From Calonectria ilicicola (taxonomy: Eukaryota > Ascomycota > Sordariomycetes > Hypocreales > Nectriaceae), in contig CP085829.1 of the NCBI GenBank assembly GCA_020809705.1, positions 5,704,001 through 5,768,000 of the forward strand: a stretch of DNA of 64,000 bases. The letters are read 5' to 3'. The notes under the pieces are model-generated. The model did no database searches. It saw nothing but the letters and a program-made list of their open reading frames with translations, and had not been told where the DNA came from. Shown here piece by piece: positions 29,053 through 40,385 of the stretch (positions are counted from its first letter, which is position 1; every line of letters begins with the position of its first letter). The position numbers and the translations under genes are program-made.

Positions 29053-30059
29053 TTACTCATCCCGCGGACACATACCGCCCATATCAGTGCCAACACCCAT
29101 TGGGGATCCACGGAAAGCAACTAGAGCACCTTCTCCACCACTGGAACCCCCGGCGGTGAGCTGAGTATTCCAGGGGTTGAGTGTTCGACCGAAAACATTA
29201 TTGTCAGTGTCGGCAGTCTATGGCCCAGTTAAACTCGAAACCAGGATTTAGGAACCAATTCCTTACATACCATCATTGTCTGGGGAACGTTCGTCTTCAC
29301 ATAAAGGACGGCACCGAGATCGAGGAGGACATCGACTAAGCAGGAATTTCTTTCCGAGCGATGATCTAGATATGCCACAAGGCCAATGGTTGCTTGAGTC
29401 CCCGTCACCTGGAAGGTGTCCTTCAAACTGACAGGTAAACCATGAAGAGGCCCAGCAAGCTTCCCGCTCTCGCGCTGAATATCCAACTCCCGAGCGCGTT
29501 CCTCGGCTTTATCAAAGAAGGTTTCAGTTAGGCAATTGGTCTGGAATTTCGTTTTAGCAAGATATAATTTACAAGGCAAGTTGAACATCGGTGTACGCAC
29601 AACCTGATGTGCCATGGCTGCCCTCTTGGAAAAGGCTCGTGTGACAGCTAATGCACTAATATCGCCAGATGCTAGTTTCGCAAGAAGTGTGCTAACATCA
29701 TATGATTCCGTAATTTCAATCTCTGCTTGCGTAAGGATTCCAGAACGACGCACAATATTCATACCCATCAATTCATTCTTGTTTTGTTCCAATGGGTATT
29801 TCAACGACCCTAAGATTTCGCTAGGCAGAGTCCATTCAGATGGAATGCATGCTTTCAACTCATCACGCTTTCTCTTTGCTCTCATTTCCCAAGGCTGCGA
29901 GGGCGCTGCGGCCTTTAAGCAACCGGTAGTCATGGTATTGGCTGGATCAAGGTAAAAATGAGTTTTTCGTAGTAAATAGAGAATATCAGCATGGAACTGC
30001 AACATGACTCTATCATGGCGAGGCTGACATTTAATAGAGGCTTGGAAAGGAGCAGTCAT
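29053..30059 (-). pseudogene. Amidase-signature enzyme, truncated before the nucleophilic serine
   Basis: Exons 29601-30059, 29271-29540 and 29053-29217 give 297 residues. Introns are 60 nt (GTGCGT donor) and 53 nt (GTATGT donor). An alternative ATG at 29931-29933 may be the true start. Family features: LHGLPVSLKD with the catalytic Lys, FGRTLNPWN, and GGSSGGEGAL with the cis-Ser. The coding match ends at VGTDMGG, exactly one residue short of the nucleophilic Ser of the GGS motif. It then meets GGTATGT, which looks like the donor of a following intron, and stops after seven unrelated codons. The C-terminal third to half of the enzyme (usual length about 530-560) is absent from the next 8 nt before the ASCH gene. 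The product would be catalytically dead. The simplest view is a deletion or rearrangement breakpoint between the two genes. Confidence 0.78.
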
Positions 30060-31393
30060 GGCTCAAGCTGTTAAAAAAGGAAATAAATCTCGAGAATAGA
30101 TTCCAAATCCAAGGCCGTCACATCCAATCATGCTACAGAAGCGATAAGCCGGAGCCTTTTTTGTGTAAGGGAGTCAACGCATCAACTGACACGGAGTAAA
30201 TTCGCAGCTGAGCACTGCACAGTAAACATCTTACCGGACTTCAGATGGGCTAACTCTCACCGCTACATTTGCCTGCATGACCTACCTCATTTGTAAGTTG
30301 AATTTTAATCCAAAAGAAATTTGGAATTTGTGCTAATGGCGTGGATATGATAACACGACTCATTGACAAAACTGCATGATCGTCATAAAAATCTGTTTGA
30401 GATTTACTAAAAGCGACTATTGGCGGTTCCCCCCATGAAGCAGAGAAAAAAAAACACCCACTTACACTGCAGGGATAATAATATGAAAGAAAACCATGAA
30501 ATATGTTGCTAAGACGTGTTAGTAAAGAAAGTGAGTTTTCTTGGTAATATTGACATCAGGCGAGCGCGGCCGGAGAGTTCTCAGATTACTCCCCACTGTA
30601 GCTTCTTGAACGCTATAAATGCCGAATCGTACTGCCGAATTCCAAACCGAGGCCAGAAACTCCATCTCCACGGCTCTTGAGGCGCCACTAGGATGCTCTT
30701 GATATTACGAGGACATCTGCCACATGATCTAACACAACCTAGGCATACTGTGATCCACTTTCCCTAGAGCCGGAAGGTTTTGTTTTGTTGCCAAAGTTTC
30801 CGGTCCGTGGTGTGGGCCCAATTGTAGCAACCGCTAGACAAAATGCGGTAAGGACTAAGTATCTTGGCTCCCAATGGTATTGCGATATTGACGTCAGTCA
30901 AGTCAACCTGGATACACAATGCGGAGTGGCCCTAACTACGGCATCCCCCTTACCAGCAAGACACCCAAAACTTGTCTTCCCTATCTTCCCCGGATTGTCA
31001 ATGTGTTTAGCCGATAAAGCTAATGCGGGTTATATCTACACTAAAACTTCGCTAGCATATTTCTGGGTCTAGAAAATTTAAAGCTTGTCTAGACATTGGT
31101 AGACCACTGAGAGCTTGAGTGCGGGGCTTAGCCGTCGCTTGTCTCTGTGATGCCGAAACGATGTGAAAGATAGAGGACCGGAGGGTTGAGGCAGGTCTTA
31201 GTTAGGAGGCGATGTATCACAGTGCACTCAAACAGTGAAATATTTAATGAATTCAATGTGCGCTTCAATTAGATTGAAGCCTCTGACCAGTCGTTTGATC
31301 AATATACATTATTGCTCACGTTCTCTCCGTAACCAGTCACTCACCCACCAACAGACCAGTATCCACACTCCACACTACTCTTCCAGCAGAATC
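30060..31393. other. Intergenic region, no gene recognised
   Basis: About 1.3 kb between divergent genes (amidase fragment and MFS). The frame 30785-31072 has no recognisable protein family. A TATAAAT at about 30612 is too far from either start to assign. Confidence 0.4.
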
Positions 31394-33224
31394 ATGTCTG
31401 TCAATTCTCCGGAACCTGATGTTCAGAGCTTCCCCCCCGGAACTGTCACTCTGGCTGATCGTGAGTTGTCCTTTGCTTTAACTTTCCAAGGCCTCCCACT
31501 TATTCTAAAATCGTTATAGTTGAACGAACACATTCAGGAAGCGTAATTTTGCACCCAGCACCTACAAGCGATCCGAATGACCCTCTGGTACGAGAAAATT
31601 GAACCCATAGCTGCGATTGACACCAGTAGCTCCTAACTAGCCAATAGAACTGGTCCTTCCTGCGCAAAACTGTCAACTTTGGTATTGTCTGTTACTATGT
31701 GGCTACAACATTCGTCGTCATTAGTATTGTCACTGTTGATTTCAGTTCTTACATTCAACAGTTTGGATGGTCTTATAATACACTTAACCAAGCTCTAGCT
31801 ATGAGCTGTGCAGGCCTTGCCACTGGTTGTATGATTTTCATTCCACTCGTCTACCGATACGGACGCCGGCCTATCTACATTCTCATCATTTTGCTGCAGT
31901 TTGCAGGTGCCGTTTGGTATGCCAACGTCAAATCTACTGCAGAGTTCCTTATTGCATCCGTGGTCCTCGGCCTCGGGGGTGCGATCTCTGAGACTATCGT
32001 CTTTGTGACCATCAATGATCTCTTTTTCGTACACCAACGCGCCACCATGACCGGAATATTCCTTCTTATGCAAGCTACCGGTGTATTTATTGGTCCTGTG
32101 ATTGCTGGGTATGTCGTTCAAGACCTCGGTTTGAAGTGGAAGTGGTATATGTGCGCCATATTTATTGGAGCCAATATTATTGTCACTCTCCTGTTCTTCG
32201 AGGAGACGAAATATGTCCCAACCTTGGTGGGAGAAAACAATAATAGCGCCCTGGAGGTTTCTACAAGAGCATGCAATGAAGACACAAAGGTTTCAGCGCC
32301 TGCAATGACAGCAGGTTCAATTCAGATTGATACCCAAATCCCACTGAAAACTTACGCTCAGCGGATGGCAATTATCACCAAGACGGAAACTCCCATCAAG
32401 ATTCACTACTATCTGCCAATTTACGCTTTCTGTACTATACCAGCAGTTGCCTTCACATCTCTTGCTTATGGGTTTCTTCTCTGCCTCTTTTCCATTCTGG
32501 GAAGCACTGTCATTCTACATGTCAGCCCCTCCTTACAACTTTAAGCCATCTTCTATCTGTCTCATGAGTTTGGCTCCATTCATTGGTTGTACTGTTGGTA
32601 CTATTTTTTGGCGGACCTCTAAATGATAAATTCACTATTTGGTGTGCAAAGCGTAACGGAGGGATTTTTGAACCAGAGATGCGACTTTATGTCTCCATCC
32701 CAGCAGCTGTGTTATCAGTGGGCGGCTTGCTAGTTTTCGGAATGGGATTGTCATTTGTATGCAACAAAATCTACATTCTATGTTACACGATACTCATACA
32801 TTGTTTTCTTTAGGCAAAGCCGTGGGCTATGATCGCTGTTGGGTTCGGCATGTATGGATGTGGCTTCACAATTATCAGCGACTCCACTCTGACATATCTT
32901 AGCGACAGCTACATTGATGTGAGTAATAAGAAACCTCGAAAAATTGCGCCATCGACATTCAAATTAATACTCAAGCAGATTGTTGGAAATGCTCTGGTTT
33001 CCGTTACGTTTTTCCGAAACATCATTACCCTAGCTATCTTATTTGCTCTTACGCCTTGGATCGATGCCGTTGGCCTTCGCAATCTCTACATTATGATTGT
33101 GTGCATAGCTACGTTAGTTTTTTCCTTGGTAATTCCTATGATTATGTTTGGTAAGAAACTCAGATACAAGACTATCAAGCAGTACAACAAACTGGCAAGC
33201 CACCAACCAGTGCTTCGTGCTTGA
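31394..33224 (+). pseudogene. MFS transporter (DHA1-like) with two frameshifts
   Basis: Five exons: 31394-31460, 31520-31587, 31648-32756, 32814-32918 and 32979-33224, with introns of 59, 60, 57 and 60 nt, all with good donors (GTGAGT, GTACGA, GTATGC, GTGAGT). The protein follows the fungal drug:H+ antiporter type. An N-terminal segment reads DPNDPLNWSF, motif A-like YRYGRRPIYI lies in the first helix pair, a long central loop is present, then SAPPYNF, GGPLNDKF and NGGIFEPEMRLY, and about 12 hydrophobic spans. Two single-step frame changes interrupt it. One lies near 32511-32519, between ILGSTVI and MSAPPYNF. The other is at a run of six T at 32604-32609, just before GGPLNDKF. Both act in the same direction and do not cancel, so a full transporter cannot be made as written. 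The stop at 32544 would leave about the first half. The first lesion is not in a homopolymer. Confidence 0.75.
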
Positions 33225-33985
33225 TAAAAGCAATTGCCAAGCGTATCAATGAGTCCAGACTACGGGAATTGTATTTGAGCCCTATATTCATATAGAGTCA
33301 ATGTTGATGAATCTTTGTACAAACAGAATGAATCACTGTGTCTTAGCAAGGATATATGATGTCCAAACTTTGGATCACAGATCTTTGATGTGATTTAGAC
33401 ATACTCTGCACATAGCGTATAACACTTCCAATTTCTGAGACAGCTATGCTTTTGGCATATCGGCCGAGTGTTGAGTTATGTCCGAATCTCGCTTGATATT
33501 TAGCAAATAAAAAGGGCAGGCCGTAATGAAACGACCCTCCATAGATTTAAAAGTGCTACAAGAAAGAAAGAAAAAACTCGAGATTTTTTAATTATATTTT
33601 TAAAAAGATGGAAATTTTGGTATTACATCCACTGAGTAGTGAGATGTACTCTATCAAAGGACATTGCGGCTGTATTGGGGAATGGATGCGATGAATGTGG
33701 ATTTGGGGGAGATGTTTCACTCTTATCACCCCTGTAAAAGCTAATGTCGTCGAAGGCTGGTTGGTAGCTTTCCATTTCTCATCGTCCTTGACATGATTAT
33801 CGGGACCGGAGACTTTCACAGCCGACCGGAAGGTTAGCATGTATCTCCTCTGCGCCATTTTCCTCCCTGGCGACGGGTACACATGCCGTCCAAATAGTAG
33901 CATCTAGCTTTGCCACATGGAGTTATGACAAGTGAATGGTTCTAAAAGAATGTGCACCGCATGCTATCGCGTATCGTGGGAGTAA
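33225..33985. other. Intergenic region between MFS and TENA/THI-4 genes
   Basis: No gene was recognised. The minus-strand frame at 33592-33903 has no family resemblance. Confidence 0.4.
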
Positions 33986-33993
33986 TATAAATA
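33986..33993 (+). promoter_or_regulatory. TATA-like box of the TENA/THI-4 gene
   Basis: TATAAATA 88-95 nt upstream of the ATG at 34081. A matching element stands at a similar distance before the carboxylesterase gene. Confidence 0.45.
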
Positions 33994-34080
33994 TCATCGC
34001 AGGCTAATTCATTCCCTAACAGTGAAAGCTATCAATCATTCGTGTATGTTCATCTCATCTCCAAATCAGGCTACATTACG

Positions 34081-34863
34081 ATGTCTACTTATTCCTTTAC
34101 TCAATCACTTGTGGCCTCTCATGGGGACGATTTCACACGCGCCACCCACTCCGAGTTTATTCGCGCAGCCGCAAATGGAGAAGTCACCAAACAGCAGTTG
34201 GGCGTCTGGTATTCCAACCAGCGCATCTATTTACACACATATGTCAGGGCAATTGGTCGTTTGATGAACACTCTGGACTATCCCGACACGGTGATACCGT
34301 GCGAAAAGCCTAATTCGGTTCTTGAGTTATTGGATTGGGTCATCTTTCTTTTATATACTATTCGCCGGGAAGAGAAGACCATCGTCAAACTGGCCGCCGA
34401 CCACCAACTTCGAATCCAGCATGACGAAGTAGTAGACGACCGCGTGCCAGAGAGTGCGAAACATGAGGGGCTTCGACGGTGGGAAGCACTGTTCAATTCA
34501 AACTATTATACGGGCCGGGATGATGTCATGCCTTGGCTGGAAGCAGCTGTTGTGTTTTGGTTAAATGAGAAGCTATACCTTGAAACCTTCCTCTGGGCAA
34601 AATCTGTGGCTACGAATGAGGAGGAACCAGAGAAGGATGCTGACGGAGGTATTTTTAGAAAGGAGTGTCTCGCTGGGTATACTTGTAAAGAGTTTGTACA
34701 ATTTGTCAAAGATGTTGAGAAGGTGATTGATGAAGCCGTGGCAGAGGAGATAAGGCAGAGCGGGGATAATATGAAGGGACAGCTGTTCAAACGCGCCGAG
34801 GGAATTTTCGTCCAGTGCGCAGACGCAGCTAAGTTTTATTTTCTCAAAAGCGCATTTGAATAA
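34081..34863 (+). CDS. TENA/THI-4/PQQC-family protein
   Basis: Single exon, 260 residues from ATG 34081; the frame is open 13 codons further upstream but has no ATG there. The all-helical sequence matches the TENA/THI-4 fold. It starts with SLVASHGDDFTRATHSEFIRAA, continues with KQQLGVWYSNQRIYLHTYVRAIGRLM, and has a mid-protein tract with Trp/Tyr-lined helices (RRWEALFNSNYY, VMPWLEAAVVFWLNEKLYLE). Family members include thiaminase II and stand-alone fungal proteins often placed near metabolic genes. The catalytic Cys of bacterial TenA is not clearly present, so thiaminase activity is not claimed. No lesion was found, unlike its two neighbours. Probable cytosolic protein. Confidence 0.72.
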   Translation: MSTYSFTQSLVASHGDDFTRATHSEFIRAAANGEVTKQQLGVWYSNQRIYLHTYVRAIGRLMNTLDYPDTVIPCEKPNSVLELLDWVIFLLYTIRREEKTIVKLAADHQLRIQHDEVVDDRVPESAKHEGLRRWEALFNSNYYTGRDDVMPWLEAAVVFWLNEKLYLETFLWAKSVATNEEEPEKDADGGIFRKECLAGYTCKEFVQFVKDVEKVIDEAVAEEIRQSGDNMKGQLFKRAEGIFVQCADAAKFYFLKSAFE

Positions 34864-35396
34864 CTCAGTAAGCCAGTAGTTAGAAAATGTATTAACTTGA
34901 AAAATTTCGTATCATCGAAATCCAAATCCACAATTGCACTGACGAAGGCATTATGCTTTGCCCCAGGGTAGGTGTCATTTCACGTAGCACAGACAAATAC
35001 TGTCATCTTCGGAAAATGCGGGGACGCCACTAGGTATCATGATCGGAAACCTAGGGCAATACTAATAAATGTAGTAAAGCTCCCGGCTAGTAAAAGCTTC
35101 CGGCTCGCCATCAGAAAACTCTCCGGCCTATCTCCAACGCCTCCATACGGCCTAGGCGCTAATCCCGCCGGACACCCTACGGCAAATTTTAATGTAATAT
35201 CAAACACCAGGTCAATCCGGCCCTGGAAACCGTTACTGCGGAGAGGTAGAGAGTACAACATGGCAAGGTGTGGGCTCAAAAATGCGCCAGGGATTGAGCT
35301 TGCGCAGCTCGAGCCGGAATGTTTTGACAGCTCCCTCTTGGGGGTTTAGCTGTTGAGTTTAGGGATGGATGCACAAGAAATACGGGATAAAATGAA
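34864..35396. other. Intergenic region between TENA/THI-4 and carboxylesterase genes
   Basis: No gene was recognised. The plus-strand frame at 34972-35349 and its reverse shadow show no family features. Confidence 0.4.
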
Positions 35397-35404
35397 TATA
35401 AATA
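35397..35404 (+). promoter_or_regulatory. TATA-like box of the carboxylesterase gene
   Basis: TATAAATA 94-101 nt upstream of the ATG at 35498. Confidence 0.45.
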
Positions 35405-35497
35405 ATTTTGGAGTATACCAAGGATAGACAAGGGATAAAGCCGAGTCTTGCTTTTGATATACGTTTATTTTCTCACTTCTGCTGAACATTCACTAAA

Positions 35498-37207
35498 ATG
35501 GTCCGCCAACAACCAACAGATACAGCCACTATCCACATAAATGGGCTGGGAACTGCCAAAGACTTGATGTATGCCAGCGGCGTGAAACAATTCTTCGGCA
35601 TCCCGTATGGTCAACTTTCTAAACGCTGGACTCGCGCCAGCCTTGCAACCTCATGGAAAGGCTCTTTCCACGATGGGACAAAACTAGGGCAAGTTCTATT
35701 ACTTTCACTACCTTTGAAGCTAATCATCCTGAGATGTGCCGTTCCTGCAACATAACTCGCTGATTCATGTGGCAGCGCTCGAGCTCCTACCCCAACTTGG
35801 AGAGATATGGCATCGTCCCCCTTCATGCCAATAGGCGAATCCTATATGGATCCAGCGCCCATCAGCGAGCTGGAGTGTCTTAATCTCAACATTGCAATTC
35901 CACCCGAATCAGCCGGATCGGGTCCATTCCCAGTCATGGTTTGGATCCACGGTGGTGGGTTCGTATTCGGTGGAAACGACTTGGCAGTTTATGACGGCGC
36001 CCATCTAGCAAGCTTTGCATCCGAACGTAAAACACCCGTCGTATTGGTTGCGATAAATTACCGAGTTGGCCATGGCGACTTTCTTGCGTCATCGGAAATC
36101 TAGGGAGATCTGAAAGTAAGCGGGTCACTTGGTGTCGGTAACTTTGACCTGAGCGACCAAATCTTGGCGTTAGACTGGGTTCAATCTTATATCGGTGGAT
36201 TTTATGGAGATAAAAACAACGTTACACTGTATGGAGAGTCAGCGGGGTCTATTTCTATCGTGGCATATATCACATCCAAGCATCCTCCAATTTTCCACCG
36301 AGCAATCTGCATGTCGGGCCTTCTGGCCACGGTTTTGCCTTGGTCCATCGAGGATCAGGAACGACGGTATAAGAAGCTACTGAAGAAGCTCAATATTTCG
36401 GGGCCTGATTCTTTGGAGAAACTGCGCGAGGCATCAGAGGCTGAGGTGGCTGATGCCCTTAATGCCTTTGAGGATACTTTATTTCCTATTGTCAACCCTT
36501 CTGCCGATGACTGCTATTTTCCATCCTCGGCCGCTTTTGATATTCTACAAAAACCGACCTGGCTCAAATCTTTCATGGTTGGCCACGTTGCAGATGAGGG
36601 AGCGCTTTTCAATGATCACGCCATGAAGTATTCCTTCGTTGATTTGCGCCAGCGATTACTAGAATATCTATCCGAGTCAGAGGTTGAAAGGTTCATGGAG
36701 GTATACGACATATCTGCAACTTCGTCGGAGGCCGACATGCAGCAGGCCATCATGGATATTGGAGGAGACTGGCTGTTCAAATTTCCGAATATCCACGCCA
36801 CCCATCACCTAAAATCGTCCCAAACATACGCTTATCGTTTTGACCAAGCTTGTCATTTAGAAAACCCACTCAAAGGCCTATCATACCACTCGGTTGAGCT
36901 CCTGTCTCTTTTCCTGAACTGCATGGAGACAATGACCCCGCCACAGGTGAACTTGGCGAAGCAATTTGCTGGGGGGTTTCTCGATTTTGCGAGTGGAAAA
37001 GAGCCGTGGAAGGAGACTGAAAACGACCTCAACTGGAAAGTGTTTGGCCCCAACGAGGAATGTGGTGAATGTACCGAGGAGGAGGATAAGGATACGCCTG
37101 TCATGCGTAGAGAATTGGCGTTTGGTGGAGCTACTATGCCTAAATATTATGAAGCGGTCTGGAACTTTATCTGGGAAACTGATATGATTGAAAAAGAAGA
37201 CTTCTAA
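35498..37207 (+). pseudogene. Type B carboxylesterase with one in-frame TAG and a GC-AG intron
   Basis: Exons 35498-35688 and 35776-37207. The only donor that preserves frame is GCAAGT at 35689, giving an 87-nt GC-AG intron. Without the TAG at 36101-36103 the protein would have 540 residues, the normal family length. Family features in order: FGIPYG near the N-terminus, oxyanion motif HGGGF, ANP-like NYRVG, nucleophile elbow GESAG (Ser about residue 219), VADEG with the acidic residue, and SYHSVELL with the catalytic His. No signal peptide, so likely intracellular. The TAG falls at codon 173 inside the conserved stretch FLASSEI-x-GDLK, upstream of the nucleophile, so the truncated product would be inactive. 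The rest of the frame shows no other lesion. A C to T change (CAG to TAG) is the simplest cause. No intron can bypass it. Confidence 0.8.
35689..35775 (+). other. GC-AG intron (87 nt) in the carboxylesterase gene
   Basis: Donor GCAAGT, acceptor GGCAG. The GT three bases downstream (35693) gives the wrong phase; the GC donor gives exact phase 2 and continues the family sequence into ARAPTPTWRD. Confidence 0.7.
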
Positions 37208-38006
37208 AGGAGAACCCTCCTTGCGTAATTTATGTCAATAACCTTCATTTCATACGCATAAATACATAAACCTTCTCACGAATAATCCCTCGGAAGCTTC
37301 TCGATTTGGTATACCCAAGACCATGTGTACAATGCGGTCTGTTGCACCAATCAGGTGGAATGCCGAGTTACCCGGGATGCTCGTATTTTTCGGATCACTT
37401 CTTCGGAGAATTGAGCAAGAAACTACACCTAATACGGAAGTCCGGAGTTGGCATTATTTCAAACCCTAATTTTAAACATCTTTTTACTATTCACACCCTA
37501 ATACAAAATCCACACCTCTAGATTCACACCGGGCAGCAAGCACTCCTAGTAGCCGTCGATTACTATCAATAGCAGCCTTCATGAACTCTATTTTCGTTGT
37601 TGGAGACATCAAGCTGAATTGACTGCGGAGAAACTTCATACATTCTGTAACGGCTGTGCTGTTCACCGCTGTACCATAGGGCAAAGGATTTGTCAATAAG
37701 CGCTGTTGCGGCAATTACTGCAGTGTAGGAGCGCCTGAGAGCCTCTATATGAGTGATCAGTTCTTACACAGCCGGATATGGTGGATCAGACCGTAACAAA
37801 TCCGTTATTATGTAATCTCAGTGGTTATGTTGGAGATAATTTGACCAGAGAGGGCTGTAGTAGCTATCTATAGGAAGTAGATTCACCATGGTAAGGTCAT
37901 ATATTGCAAAACCCAAAAGCGTATATTCAACCGGCCGAGCTTAAACTCTGTCTGAGAACTCCATACAACGGCTAATATACCCATATCCCTTATTCATTGC
38001 CCATAT
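37208..38006. other. Intergenic region with a short minus-strand frame
   Basis: No firm gene. A minus-strand frame at 37487-37714 (75 codons, opening with an ATG) has helical, charged content but no recognised family. It could be a gene fragment. Confidence 0.35.
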
Positions 38007-38276
38007 CTAACAAGGTCCTCCAGACTGAAGAGAATAGTCTGCACCTCCCTGGTTGCCAACAAATCCAAGACCACATGAAGTAGTAGCTTTCACATACCAG
38101 TTTGCACCCCGAGCAACAATAACTCCTTGGCCACCTTTAGGGACGCATGTGGTGCCAATTTGCTGACTACCAGGCTGTAGGGTGACATCAAGCAAGTTGA
38201 CTCGACATCCGCTTTGAGCAATTGCAGGAACAGCAAGAGCGGTAGCGACAGCCAGAATGCTAACAAAGTTGACCAT
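38007..38276 (-). CDS. Small secreted protein, four cysteines, effector-like
   Basis: 89 residues, single exon. The N-terminal 20 residues are a signal peptide (Ala/Val-rich core ending VPAIA before QSGC). The mature part of about 69 residues is Gly-rich and has four Cys, including the C-terminal residue, consistent with two disulfides. A TATATAAG element lies about 190 nt upstream on the same strand (38462-38469). No family was recognised. Small size, secretion, paired Cys and isolated position fit candidate effectors or small antimicrobial-type proteins, but no function is claimed. Confidence 0.65.
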   Translation of the reverse strand: MVNFVSILAVATALAVPAIAQSGCRVNLLDVTLQPGSQQIGTTCVPKGGQGVIVARGANWYVKATTSCGLGFVGNQGGADYSLQSGGPC

Positions 38277-38461
38277 GATCTAATTGGTGTTAGAGAGTAC
38301 CAAAATATGAGGTGGCCTATGCATACGCTCGTTGTATGATTTGGATTTCTTAAACTTGAGTTGCTGCAAGCCGAGAATGCTTTGTTTAAAGCTGATGTAT
38401 CGGTTGGAATATTGAGAAATCTGGATTTGATCTTCAGCTTCAAGGGATGAAGGAAAGCACC

Positions 38462-38469
38462 CTTATATA
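38462..38469 (-). promoter_or_regulatory. TATA box of the small secreted protein gene
   Basis: TATATAAG on the minus strand, about 190 nt from the ATG at 38276. The leader could contain an intron. Confidence 0.4.
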
Positions 38470-40385
38470 GTAATTCCGGGTTACCATTTGGATATTAAAG
38501 ATTTACATAAGCGGTGGTTTGAACTCATAGGTCGGTTCTGATGCCATGACCAGCACTCCACATGGTCCATTTGCCACCGAGTGCATCATCGCAAAAGTCC
38601 ATTTTCCAAGAACATCATTCCAATATAGTAAGCACATACTGCATATTTCATACTAATCCCCAATTGGTTAAAAGTATCATGCCCTTTCATGCCGTTACAA
38701 GATAAAAATATCCTTGACATCATTCGTTTCAATACCAATCTGAGTATCTTGACCATGCCCCTTCAATGATGATAGATTTGAGGCATTCAGTATGTTGAAT
38801 TTTCCCATCTCTACCATGAGCAAAGGCGCTGCCTGATGCCTTCCATCATACTAACTAGGTGTCACCCATCTACTGTTATAGCAAGACTGGTTCAAGCGGC
38901 TTTACGTACATAATACTCTTTACAGCATAAAATCAACAGGAAACCATTCTTCAAGTTTAGAAAAACCCTATTTCACAGCACAGAAAGCCTTTTACGGGTA
39001 AATCGGATGTCAGCGGAGTATATCTATTTGGATTTAGCCATATCAAGTAATTCGGAGGATAGATTTACTACGAAAAACGGTAACTCAGTGAACGGCTATT
39101 ACGGAGCGGAGCCTTGCCCGCTGCCCCACAACACCCAAAAGGGAATGCATTGTGATCTAAACCACATCACGTGTGGCTCAAGCGTACAAGGCTCATGTAG
39201 AGGCCGTGAAAATGTGCAGTGGACTTGGCAAAATCAATAGAGGAGACATAAATTTCAAGACTGGGAGTAAATACCGAAACTGAGATACACTCATGGGAAG
39301 AAATCTTTAGGCACCTTTCGTAGTAAGCAAGTTCCTCAAGTGTTGACGGACTTAATCATGTCCTTCAATCTTGAATTTCTTTGTAAGCCACTTTTTAGAC
39401 GTAAACCTGGAATTGGGCGCGTTTTGAAGAACAACTGAACTTTTTAGAGGTTTTTTTTTTTTTTTCTCTCAATGTATGTCAATTCAGCTAACTTGACTAA
39501 TTTGGCTATTTACATCAACCGTATAGAGGGACTGTGCGGCACACTATCATCCCTCCGCCTTTGCAGCCCTGTTTTAACTCGGAGGAAAACCTCTAGCTGT
39601 GGGTCAGCGTACGGTGCCAAACCCCCGGGGGCACGGCTTTCACTCTGCAAATCATACATTACGTTATATGCGAGGACGATGGCTGTCACTTATGCTTACA
39701 AACTCTTCCGCCCAATTGGGTCCCGTGCCAAGGCTAATACATTGATTGGTCTTGTGCTTGCCGGTGTTGGATGATGTAATTTGTAGAGGTTTTATAATGG
39801 CAGAATTATCAAGACGCAACATATATGCAAACGAATGCCGCGTTTCGAATGTTCTTGATAGCAAAGGACTGACTTTTTGCAGAGGTCACCGACTCAGTCC
39901 TCCGGAAAACAGTAGCCCTGTGTCACAAAGGTTGACGATAGCACCATCTTCTTTGAGTATCACCCTGACATTTAGCCATTAGCTCTCCTCAGAACTTTTA
40001 ACCTTGCTTACAGTGTAAATAGAAAACTCAAGCTTTCTCGTAAAATGAGACATTCGAGGTGATCCGCACTTGTAGGCTCATTAAGGGCGGTGTTTTCCTG
40101 GCCAAGGATATTCAGAGCTAAGGCGTCTACTATGGAAGTTTTGGAAGCCTCTCATGTGTCAACATCTTCTTCCAATACGAGATATTTAAATATGGGTCAG
40201 CCTGTTGGCTCAAAAAAGGTCCTACAAGTGTCGATAGTAGTCGAGTACAAGTCTATTACCAGTGGCCTGGAGAAGGGTTTTAAGGTATTGAGCCCGAGGA
40301 TACATAATGCACTTCATCAATTCCAATTCAAACTCATGAACGGATTCTGCCTTAAACTTAATATAGACTCGAGAAATTATAAGAG
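38470..40385. other. Intergenic region, no gene recognised
   Basis: About 1.9 kb. A poly-T run lies at about 39455-39470. Frames at 39007-39240 and 39472-39774 lack family resemblance. Possibly relic sequence. Confidence 0.35.

Noticed and set aside
32929..32978. Extra internal residues between YID and IVGNALV in the MFS protein as a coding insertion
   Set aside because: They are a 60-nt intron (32919-32978) with GTGAGT donor and CAG acceptor that happens to lack a stop.
3939..36103. UAG reassigned to an amino acid in this organism
   Set aside because: Several intact genes, including TMEM135-like (2774-2776), the giant gene and GH35, end naturally at TAG. UAG therefore works as a stop, and single-gene lesions or readthrough are simpler.
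39007..39240. Plus-strand frame of 77 codons as a small secreted protein
   Set aside because: No signal peptide, irregular Cys placement and weak coding character.
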